Shown here piece after piece: positions 31,391 to 64,000 of a DNA stretch of 64,000 nt. Origin of the DNA: Myotis daubentonii (taxonomy: Eukaryota; Chordata; Mammalia; Chiroptera; Vespertilionidae); NCBI RefSeq assembly GCF_963259705.1, contig NC_081844.1, forward strand, positions 29,962,294 to 30,026,293, read 5' to 3'. Position numbers and translations under genes: made by a program. Below the pieces are notes generated by a model that was not told where the DNA came from, did no database searches, and was given only the letters and a program-made list of their open reading frames with translations. Within the stretch, counting starts at the first letter, position 1. Each line of letters starts with the position of its first letter.

Positions 31391-32189
31391 AAAAGGAATG
31401 AATTGCTTTTCTCCTGGAGCCATTTTTAATTAATCCCAATCTTCTGCCACCCCCCAGTGGTCACTGTGAGACACAGCCTTTTCCTTTTGGTCCACAGACT
31501 CTGCGAGCTCAGACTTTGCCTAGAATGGGGGCTTTGTTTACTAAATTGCAATACTGCCTAGAAAGACAAGCTCTTTCCTCCCTCTGCCTCTCCTTTTCCT
31601 CAAATATTCCCTATTTATTTATATCCCTGCTAGATATTAAATAATTACAAGGGGAAAAGTATTAACCTAGCAGGTACCATAGACCTATTGATCTAAGTTA
31701 TCATCAGTGAGGACACAAACCTACATCAAGTGCCTCCTAATAGGACACCCTGAGAACACATCACTCCCACATTATTCCTGCCCAAAATACATCAGCAGAA
31801 TTTAATCACTAGGAAACATTAAAAAACAAAAATTAAGGCCATTCTACAAAAAATAGGGCAGTACTTGTATCAGTGTCATGGTTAAGGAAAAATAAGGCTG
31901 AGGAATTGATCCCTACCGAAGGACTATGGAGAAACAACCCCAAAAGGATGTCGTTTCTGGAGGGATACTGGAGTGGATCCTGGAACAGAAAATAAATGTT
32001 AGTGATGAAATATGACTAAGGTTTGTACATTAGTGAACAGTACTGCATCAAGGTTAACTTCCTGGTTTGGGTCATTTCACTTACCTAAGAGGTGAATATT
32101 CGGGAATCTGGGTGAAGCTATGTGTAATGTCTTGGTACTATTTCTGCATTTTTGGTAAGTGAATTTAGTTTAATTTGAAAGTGAAAACT

Positions 32190-32406
32190 TTTAAATAATA
32201 TTTTTATTGACTTTTAGAGAAAGAAGGGAGAGGGAAAGAGAAAGAGAAACATCCATGGAAGAGCGGAACATCCATCAGCTGCCTCCTGCACGCTCCCTAC
32301 CAGGATCTCAAGCTCCCCTCCCGGGCATGTGCCCTAACTGGGAATCGGACAGGCAACCTTTTGGTACACAGGACAACGTCCAACCAGCTGAGCCACACCA
32401 CTAGGA
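32190..32406 (-). mobile_element. Ves SINE
   Basis: Minus-strand copy with GAGAAACATCCATGGAAGAG and head ending CTGAGCCACACCACTAGGAC. Confidence 0.85.
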
Positions 32407-32984
32407 CAAAAGTTAAAAAATGTTTTAATTACAAATAAAATAGAGTAAGGTAAGTATTTCCATACCATATTTAACTGCTGCACCCAGTGTAGGTCAGGGG
32501 TTGCCCTCTGTGTCAGTGTCAGCCACATTGGACATCCTACTGTGAGAAACTCAGAGACGGAGGGAAGACAGGGAACGGTGCTGAGCCGGAGCGGCAACAC
32601 AATGCCTCCCCTCTGTCCCCACCTGACTCTACGCTCCCTGACGGAGGGAACTGTATCTGATTCATCTCTGGGTCTTGACCTCAGTGTGAGGCTGGGCACA
32701 AGGCAGATACTTTTTCACATGGCTGGCTCCCTGCCCACGATGGGAAAACAACTGAATTACAGTTGTGAAGGCTTTTACCTGGAGCCCAACTATAAAAGCC
32801 ATTTTCCATCTTGGCTGTGGATAAGGAAGTTCACAGTTCTCAGAGCTCAGCCGGGCTCAGGGGTACCTCGGACTTGTCTCCTAGTAAGCTAAGGAGGAAG
32901 CAGGCAGCAGAGAGGCTGATCAGCAGTTTAAGGTAAACAATTTGGATCCCTCCACTTCCCACTTCCAAGCCTTGTATTAGGAAA

Positions 32985-33840
32985 AACACCAAATTTCTCG
33001 CTCGCGCCCCTCCCTAACCGCATTTCCTCACTCTGTCCTGGCCCACACAGCTCCTCACTGCTCCTCCAGCTCGCCAACCTGGTTCCTGCCTCAGACCTTT
33101 GCACTCACTGTTCTGTCTAGAATGCTTCTCCTACAGATCTACTAAAATGTCACCCCTCAGAGGCTACTTCCCTAAAGTATCCCTCTGTCACTTTGTCACA
33201 ACATGCTATTTTCTTTTCTTTGTAGCACTAGTCACTATCTCAAATGATTTTGCTTACCTGCCTATTGTCAGTCTCCCCACCGAAGAATGCAAAGTTCCGG
33301 GAAGGCAAGGTCTGTCTTGTTCATCTTGGACCCCAACATGTAAAAAGCAGTGTCTGAGGCATAGTAGGTCTGGCGGATAGAGATTGCTGCATAACAAATA
33401 TCCCCCAAATTCAGTGGCTTATAACAGCAACCATCATTTAATTTATCTTCCATGGTTTCTGAAGGTGAGAAACAGCAAGGCATAGGCGGGGCAGTTCTCT
33501 CTCAGGGCGTTTGTGGTCTCAGTGTTTCAGCTTCCTTGCAGCATGGCTGCCTCGGGGCAGTTGGGCCGCTTACATGATGGCTGAAGACTTTTAAGAGCAA
33601 GTGTTCCAGCAAAGCAGGCGGAAGTAACCTCCCCTCACTCTGTCATGACCTAGCCTTGTAAGTTCCCTGGTGTCATTTCTACTATACTCTGTTCAGCAAC
33701 AAGCTCATCCCCATGAAAGGGAAGGGGACAGAGACTTCGCTCCTGATGGGAAGAAGGTCAAATAACTTGGGGCCATGTTTTAAAACCACCAGAGTAGGTG
33801 GCGAACAAATATTTGTTTAATAAATAAATATTGACTAAGT
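32985..33840 (+). repeat. L2 fragment, split by an older-type insertion
   Basis: CCTGCCTCAGACCTTTGCAC, AGAGGCTACTTCCCTAAAG and GGCATAGTAGGT, then after the 425-bp insert, GTAGGTGGCGAACAAATATT, the normal L2 end. Confidence 0.72.
33369..33793. mobile_element. Old insertion inside an L2, probably a solo LTR; family not assigned
   Basis: The L2 sequence breaks at AGTAGGT (33362-33368) and resumes after AGTAGGT near 33794-33800, so about 425 bp were inserted with a short duplication. The insert contains GCTGCATAACAAATATCCCC and AGTGGCTTATAACAGCAACC. It may be a MaLR-type LTR, but I could not name it. Confidence 0.45.
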
Positions 33841-34321
33841 TAATTTCTTAGAGGAGACCAAATAAAGATATCAAAAGAAAGCCTGCAGGGCATGGTGTTG
33901 GCAGCCACGGGCACTGTGATGAAAACTGTGTAACCAGTGGAAATTCAGTTGGCCTATCAGGCTGATAGGTTTAGCATCTCTCAATGTGCCTTGGAAAACC
34001 ACCACTGGATTATATTTACCAAGTAATGACGTGTTTCTGGGAGTTTCCCAAAGTGTGGGATGAATGCAGAGTATGAAATGACTTTAGGAGACATGTAGAC
34101 ATGGCATTAAATGACACCAAATCACATGGATTATAGTTATCCCATTTTCAATTATCTGTCACGCCTTCTCATCATGTCAAGGAGAAAGTTCAGGTAAGTG
34201 AATAATATGCCTTTAATCACCCTCTAATACTTTGCTAATCTCTTTAGAAAAGGCAGGCTCAGCACCTTGGCAGGCAACAGTAGCCACCCAAAATTTTAAA
34301 ACCTCATTTTTCCTGTTTATT

Positions 34322-34527
34322 TTTTTTGATATTTTTTAAATGTTTTTATTGATTTTTTTTTTTTAAGAGAGAGGGGAAGGGAGAGGGGGAAACATCCATC
34401 TGCCACCTCCTGCAAGCCCCCTACTGGGGGTCAAGCCCACAACCAGGGCATTGGCCCTGACTGGGAATCCAACCTGTGACCTTTCCATGCATGGGACAGC
34501 ACTCAACCGAGCCACACCAGCCAGGGC
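34322..34527 (-). mobile_element. Ves SINE
   Basis: Minus-strand copy with TTTTATTGATTTTTTTTTTT, GAGGGGGAAACATCCATCTG and head ending GAGCCACACCAGCCAGGGCC. Confidence 0.87.
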
Positions 34528-34710
34528 CCTGTTTATTTTTACAATCACCTCCTATTCATGGCTGGCAGTTTTTATTTTAAATGATATACAGTATCTATTT
34601 AACAACTTTAAACCAATAAAAAGGCAGGGAAAGAATTCATTAAAGGTCACAGGGTTCAGAGATATGGCAAAGGCCAAGAAGAGATTATATGTAATGACAT
34701 ATAATGAATA

Positions 34711-34948
34711 CTAGGGGCCCAGTCGTGCACGGGTAGGGTCCCTAGGCCTGGCTCTCAATCAGGGCCGATTGGAGCCTTCCGGCTGCTGGCCAGGGCCTCC
34801 CTTCCTCAGATGCTGGTTGCCAACTGGGGCCTTCCTTCGTTCCATGCCACCCCCTGGTGGTCAGCGCATGTCATAGAGAGCAATCAAACTCCCAGTCGAA
34901 CTCGCACCCAAGAGGACAATTTGCATATTAGGCTTTTATTATATAGGA
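34711..34948 (-). mobile_element. Non-autonomous Helitron, 238 bp
   Basis: It begins CTAGGGGCCCAGTCGTGCAC after A (34710) and ends TTGCATATTAGGCTTTTATT then ATATAGGA (34948) before T. It carries the family's CCCCCTGGTGGTCAGCGCAT block. Short and internally deleted. Confidence 0.87.
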
Positions 34949-34949
34949 T

Positions 34950-35090
34950 ATTGCTATTTTCAAATAAAGCTGTTTATGGACACTCCAATTTAAATTCCAT
35001 ACAATTTTCACATGTTCTAAGATATTACTCCTCTTCTGGCTTTTTCCAACAATTAAAAATGTAACACCATTCTTAGCTCACAAGCTAGAG
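34950..35090 (-). mobile_element. Charlie-like hAT fragment
   Basis: AAATAAAGCTGTTTATGGAC, CACATGTTCTAAGATATTAC and AAAAATGTAACACCATTCTT suggest a decayed internal piece of a Charlie-type element beside the Helitron. Confidence 0.4.
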
Positions 35091-36218
35091 ACCTCCTCCT
35101 TTAGATTCCCCTGGAGGAGGAGCGAAACTGGGATTCAAACCTAAATAAGCCATAGGACACAAAGTCCCAAGAAGAGGGATCAACAAATGCAAAGATCCTG
35201 AGGCTGAAAGGAGTCTAGCGTGCTTCAGGGATGGAAAGACCCCTGTGGCTGAACTGCAGTAAGGGGGAGCCTGGGAGCAAAGGCCAGGGATCTGTGTAAG
35301 TCTGAATAAGAGGTTTAGAGTCGATTCCAAGTTCAGCAAAAGCCCTTTGGAAACAGTAAGGAAAGATGTGCCCTTGATCCAACTTACATTTTTAAAAGAT
35401 TCCTGCGCATGTTGCTGTGTGCAGAACAAAGTTGGAGCTCCAGAAGAATGAAAGGAAGGAGAGCAGAGAGAGGACACTGTCTAGTCTTCCAGGACAAAGA
35501 GGAGGATGGTCTGGCCTGGGGTGCTGACAGCCAAGCTGATGAGAACCGGTGGGTCTGGGCTAGGCTTTGGTGAGGTAGAACCCCCAGGGTGTTCTGAGAG
35601 ATTCATAGCAGGTGAATCTAGAATGAGTCCCATTCTAGATTCTTACATCAGCCGGTGGGGTTGATCAGCCCATTTACAGATGAAACTCCAGGCCTGGTCT
35701 GTGCCAGGGCGCTGTTCCATTCATGACATCAGGTATGGCCATCCTGGAGCTCCCATTCTATTGGCCTAGACTAGAGATCAAGTCCCTTGCGCGGGGTCCC
35801 CCAGCCAACACCTGTGTCCCCCACGGACCACCCCCACCTTTGGCCAGTTATTTTTAACCTCTGATTTCTGCTTGCTCGCCTCAACCACTCCCCACGTCCC
35901 CAAGAAAGCATCTGCCCAATGTACTTGCCCCTTAGAAGGGGAAACTGAAGCCTGAAGTGACAGGGAGCCAAAAACCCCTAGCAGGCCACCCCCTCTGGCC
36001 TTTGACCTGTGCGTGTGGAAAGCCCCCTGCCACGGTCCGCAGACTCCCCAGGATTTACCTAGAAGGTTTCCATCGCGGCGCTCTGGAAGGCTCACTCTCC
36101 CACCACTGGGATTCCCGGAAAACAAGCAGTAAACTGAGGCGACTAGACCCAGCACCAGCCGCGCTCCCTTACTGAACGTGTACATTTCCCCCTTGCCCGG
36201 GATGCTCGTGTGGGGCAC

Positions 36219-36413
36219 TGCGCATGCGCCCTGCCCTGACCACGCCCCCTCGATCGGCGGGAAAAGGAGGCGGGGGCGGTTAGTGCGCAGGCGAGTGCTC
36301 CAAACAGGGCCTGCCGGTGACAGCAATACAGAGCTCGACCCCGCGCCGGGCTCGGCGCGCAGGCGCGAGCTGCCCTCCTCGCTCGGAGTCGGCTTGGGAA
36401 GTGCGCACGCGCG
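36219..36413. promoter_or_regulatory. Cluster of four NRF1-like motifs
   Basis: TGCGCATGCGCC at 36219-36230 is a full NRF1 match (YGCGCAYGCGCR type, last base off). TGCGCAGGCGAG (36284), CGCGCAGGCGCG (36356) and TGCGCACGCGCG (36402) are close variants. All lie within 265 bp upstream of the RANBP3 ATG. Confidence 0.55.
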
Positions 36414-36483
36414 AGAGTTTCTGGCAGAAAGCAGGCGAGCAGCGGCCAGCGCGGAGCCTTGTGGGAGGGCTTGAGGAAGTAAA

Positions 36484-60196
<23,713 letters not shown>

Positions 60197-61779
60197 GTAA
60201 GGGGCTGGTATGTTCTCTCTTCACATTTGTTTTCTCCTAGAGCTCTCTCTCCCCAGGTCACATAGCAAAGGAGACTTCTGCCCTTTAAGCCTTCACATTG
60301 AGCTTGGAGGAAAAAGGTCCAGTGGCTTTAGGTTACCATGGCGAATGGTTGAGATAGGTGTGTGTGGAAAGGGTTCAGAGACCCTGCTTTAAAAAACGGT
60401 GGTAGAAAACTTTCTCCTCATTCCTAATGATTTGATTTAGAAATACTGTACTTTAGGAAAATTAGTAGGAGAAAAAAGGTAGAAGGACGGAGAGGAGGGA
60501 GAGGAGGAGGGACAAGGTGGGAAAGTGGGGGGAGGAGAAGCGAGGAGAGAGAGCAATGGTGGTTACAGAGGAAAAACAGGACCTTTAAAGATTTTAGAGA
60601 CATTTTTTGGCCCCAACCAACAAGGCATAAATGCATTTAGAATAATTATTAGTTGACTTGGATTGTATATTTACCACCCATCTTTCTTGGGTTGCTTCCT
60701 CTTCTTAGATTTTAAATGTCTTGGTCACATTGTTGTTGGAAATACCTTGTCTAATTCATAGTGATGAGCTGGCAGCCTGTCAAAGGCCTGATTGGTACAT
60801 CAGTTACATATCTACCTTTGCATGTTGTTTGTCTTGAAGTCACAGGTTTTATATCCTTACCTGATAAATCAGTATGGAAGGTTGGGATTGTGTCCAAAGT
60901 TAGTTGATGTTTTGTGGCGATGCTTCCCAAGCTGATGTGAGGACTCCCTCTAGTTGTCAAAAACGTGGATGATCCCGCCCCACCCAGGGCCCAGGACAAT
61001 AGATAATTTAATGCCCATGGCAAGATTTCAGAGACCAAGTGTGTTCTGAAATCCATTTGTAATCTTGTTGATAAGAAGAGAATTTGAGAATTGGCTCAGG
61101 GCTGGGGATCCACAGGCCAGGTGCTCTGGCGGATCCCCAGTTCCTCGGCAAGGTGGCCTGCTCAGAGGTTGGGACAGCTAGTCTGGTGATTTGACACTCC
61201 CAGCGGTCCAGCTACTGCTTTGTAGACTTTGTCCTTTGGTCTGAGAATAGAGGCCAGACTTTTCTTTCTGTGCAGCCCAGTTTCCTGGAAAACATGTAGG
61301 TGCTATGCCAGGAAGAAAGCTTATGTACTGAGGGGACAGGAGGGAGAGGGGCCCTAAACCCACACCCTCTTGCACCGGAGCCTTCTGTTTTGGCAGGATT
61401 TTATCTTCTAGGCTTGTTCTCACATTAAACATCCCCATTGTTAATTCTTTGCTGAAGAAAGAATAGCCAAACCTGAGGAAATGTTCTTCCCATTTTGTTT
61501 TGGCTTTCCAGGTGGTATTTTCAAGATACATCAACCTCTGCTGTCTCCTCTCCCCTGGGCCCTGACACATACATACAGCTTAGTTACCTGTGTTTTTAAT
61601 CATCCCTCCTTTGGAAAAGGGTCAGTCACTGAAAGGCTGATGTGTTTCCTGTAGCTTTTTAGAAATGGATGTATTTGATTTCTCTTTTAGATGTAGTCGC
61701 TTCTGAGGTTTTTCATTAAGTCGGGGTTTTCTAGCATTTTGAGTTTTATCGCGACCATCATTTGAATCATTTTAGCTTA

Positions 61780-61990
61780 AAATGGGGATCAGCAAACTAA
61801 GGCCTGGCACCGCTGCTTATTTTTGTAAATAAAGTTTTATTGGTACACAGCCATGCCTATCCCCTTCATAGTTACTGAGGCAGATTTCACACTGTAACAA
61901 CAGAGTGAAGTAATTTGGACCCAGACCCATGGCCTGCAAAGTCAAAAATATTTAGTTTCTGGCCCTTTACAGAAAAATTTGCCAACCCTG
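61780..61990 (+). mobile_element. Charlie-like hAT element
   Basis: Starts ATCAGCAAACTAAGGCCTGG, has AAATAAAGTTTTATTGGTAC and CATGGCCTGCAAAGTC, and ends CAGAAAAATTTGCCAACCCTG. It is an old mammalian hAT-Charlie type; subfamily not assigned. Confidence 0.65.
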
Positions 61991-62169
61991 AATTTAAAAT
62001 GAGCACTAGGAATTAATAGTTCTTTAAACCTGAGGACTTTTGGACAGCTGGCAGGATGAAAAACTAAAATGTAATAAATGTTTGGCTGAATTTAAAATGC
62101 TTTTAAAATTAATTCCTGTTTTATTACTGTTTTCACAGTTGAGGTGGTTTTTGCTTTGGTTTTTTGGTT

Positions 62170-62400
62170 TAGTTAGTTTTTTTTACTTTTTTATTGAATT
62201 TATTGGGGTGACATTGGTTAATAAAATTATATAGGTTTCAGTTGTACAATTCTATAATACATCATCTGTATATTGTATTGTATTGTATTGTATTGTATTG
62301 TATTGTATTGTATATGTTCACCACGCCAAGGCAAGTCTCCTTTTATCACCATTTATCCTCTTCTACCTCCTCCCACTCCCCTTTCCTTCTGGTTCTGTTG
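62170..62400 (-). mobile_element. L1 3' end with expanded GTATT pentamer
   Basis: TTATTGAATTTATTGGGGTG followed by ACATTGGTTAATAAAATTAT is familiar antisense L1 3' sequence. An internal TGTATTG has expanded into a pentamer microsatellite (62269-62313). Confidence 0.7.
62269..62313. repeat. (GTATT)n pentamer microsatellite
   Basis: About eight pentamer units in L1 3' sequence. Confidence 0.95.
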
Positions 62401-63851
62401 CTTTGTAATCCAAAGGATAACTTACATGTATTGCCTTCATAAAGTTGAGGTAAATTATGTAAATGGATGACTGAACCAGAAGAGTAGCTAGGAAGATGGT
62501 CATCATCAACTTAAAATATACAAATGTAGTTCTTATCACAATACTGACTCAGAGCCAACACTAATGGGCTTCTAAAAATAACTGATCTGCAGCTTTTCAG
62601 AATTCAGCTCTCCATTTCTGTCCCAAGATCATCGAAAGGGTGTGGGAAACCTCTCTGTTTAACAGCAGAAGCTGGAGAAGCCTTTGTGACTGTCCTTTAG
62701 GGGTGCTTTCTGAGCTGTCAGGTAGATAGATGGTGGCTAAATGGACTCAGAATCTTTTCTTTCTCTATTGTTTATGACAGCATAAGAGTAAGGTGGAAAG
62801 TAAACAGTAATCAGGTAGCTTTGTTTCCCTTTAACTTCCCATTTCAAGAAAGACGGAAGGGCAGGTCTTCAAGGATCATCCACAAGATTTCTTGCCAAAG
62901 TAAGAGTTTGAGAGTCTTCTAGTTTCATTCTTTCTTTCTGCCCCAGTCCCTTCTCATACTGCAAAAGCAGAACTGGGAAAAGACTGTTGGGGCTGCTTTT
63001 TTCTGAGCACACTTTTATCCTCTTTCTCTTTGACGTTTTATTTTGAAATTTTCAAATTATCAGATAAGATGGAAAAACAGTACTGAAGACACAGGTATTC
63101 TTCACCTGGCTTCACTGTTAACATCTTTGTCATAAATGCTGAAAGCACTCAACTGTAATTTGCTCCCATCTGATGTTCCTCTCTAAATACTTCTGCAGGT
63201 GTTTCCTAGGAATAGTGTGTCATTCCTCTCCATGGCCCCAGTGTCATTGTCACCCATAAGAAAATGACCATTCAGAAGTCTCCTCCAATATATAATTTGT
63301 CCTAATTGTCACCAAAATGTCCCTTATAGCTATTTTTTGAGCCACTTCTTGAACCACATAGATCAAGTATTCCCATTGTCACTGTGAGGCCATTAACTTC
63401 CTTGTCAGTAAACAGTCTCTAAACCATCCAATGGGTGTGTTTCAAAGAGCCCCTGTCCCTCAACCCCCTTCAAAGGAGAGCACACCACAGGCCCAGCTAT
63501 TGTTGGGATAAAAGATTTGAAATTTTAAAAACAAATAAGCTGCCAGCTAGGTGTTTTTGTTTGGTAGTAAAGCCACACAACATTTTATATCAGTTCCATT
63601 GATGGTCCATGTGTTCATAGCAAACTACAAATTGGTATTAGTGGCCTGCTGGTGGCACACAGGTCAAGTTGTCAAATCCTCCTGTTGTCCCAGTTAGAGA
63701 AAGCCTTCCACAGTCTGAACTCCAATCCTAATGCACAAGAATTGTCTTTACTGCCTTCCATGTCTCCAGGCTTCCTCAAGGTGGTGCTCTTCACAAAATG
63801 CTTGTGTTTGCATGCATTTGTGTGGTTTTCTTAATGAGTTGTTTGTTTTTT

Positions 63852-64000
63852 AAATTTTAAGCCTCACCCAAGGATATGTTTATTGATTTGAGAGAGGGGA
63901 AAAAACCATTGATTGGTTGCCTCTTATACTTGCCCCAACCTGGGACCCCAACCTGGGACTGAACCTATAGTCTAAATAGGTGCCCTGACCTAAAATCTAA
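63852..64000 (-). mobile_element. Ves SINE, cut by window end
   Basis: CCTCACCCAAGGATATGTTT, CATTGATTGGTTGCCTC and the start of the tRNA-like head are visible; the sequence stops at the window edge. Confidence 0.8.

Larger units (their letters stand above)
27446..36169. other. RFX2-RANBP3 intergenic region
   Basis: It contains Ves SINEs, L2, (TG)n, one Helitron and unassigned old sequence. No protein-coding gene or structural RNA is recognisable. A TATA-like word with two splice-donor-like words downstream (32791-32938) is the only transcription-like signal, and it is weak. Confidence 0.6.
60197..63851 (+). other. RANBP3 intron 2 (start)
   Basis: Apart from the Charlie-like element and the L1 fragment, I see no feature. 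I looked for the exon that follows GQK in the human protein and did not find it, so it probably lies beyond the window. Confidence 0.55.

Noticed and set aside
61093..61131. Inverted repeat CTGGGGATCC ... GGATCCCCAG
   Set aside because: Ten-base arms with a loop of about 20 bases are unremarkable in 64 kb, and no element boundary coincides.
62841..62905. Possible RANBP3 exon 3
   Set aside because: The sequence AAAGACGGAAGGGCAGGTCT...GCCAAAGTAAGAG has a donor-like end, but its translation does not match RANBP3 after GQK as I recall it.

Overview
This window is mammalian genomic DNA, most likely from a vespertilionid bat. Three things point there: dozens of Ves-type tRNA-derived SINEs, non-autonomous Helitrons of the HeliBat type (5' TC, 3' hairpin then CTAG, inserted between A and T), and several young hAT miniature elements, including one of the SPIN family. 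Genus cannot be settled by eye. There is no prokaryotic or viral gene content.

Layout. Positions 1-27,175 hold the 3' two thirds of RFX2 on the + strand: 13 coding exons (1082 to 25583), all with AG/GT boundaries, and a 3' UTR ending near an AGTAAA signal at 27156. They encode about 545 residues: the RFX winged-helix DNA-binding domain, the conserved middle domains and the dimerisation region. The N-terminal activation part lies upstream of the window. Positions 27,175-36,170 are intergenic and mostly old and young repeats. Positions 36,170-37,130 are a CpG island with NRF1-like motifs, the promoter and first exon of RANBP3 (+ strand, ATG at 36484). Intron 1 of RANBP3 is 23.6 kb (36506-60140). 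Exon 2 is at 60141-60196, and the rest of the gene lies beyond the window. The head-to-tail order RFX2 then RANBP3 matches the order I recall from human 19p13.3.

The genes. RFX2 is a nuclear transcription factor for X-box genes (cilia and spermiogenesis). RANBP3 is a nuclear Ran-binding cofactor of CRM1/XPO1 export. They are neighbours, not an operon, and nothing in the sequence shows joint regulation.

Repeats give most of the unusual biology: nested insertions, six Helitron-derived elements, four hAT miniature elements, an RPL27A retropseudogene inside one of them, a half-L1 (ORF1 only), and at least three short duplications that look like templated insertions. One of these copies part of an RFX2 exon into the preceding intron. 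I found no convincing new gene system. The best leads are the local templated duplications and a Helitron-derived element with two 5' ends.
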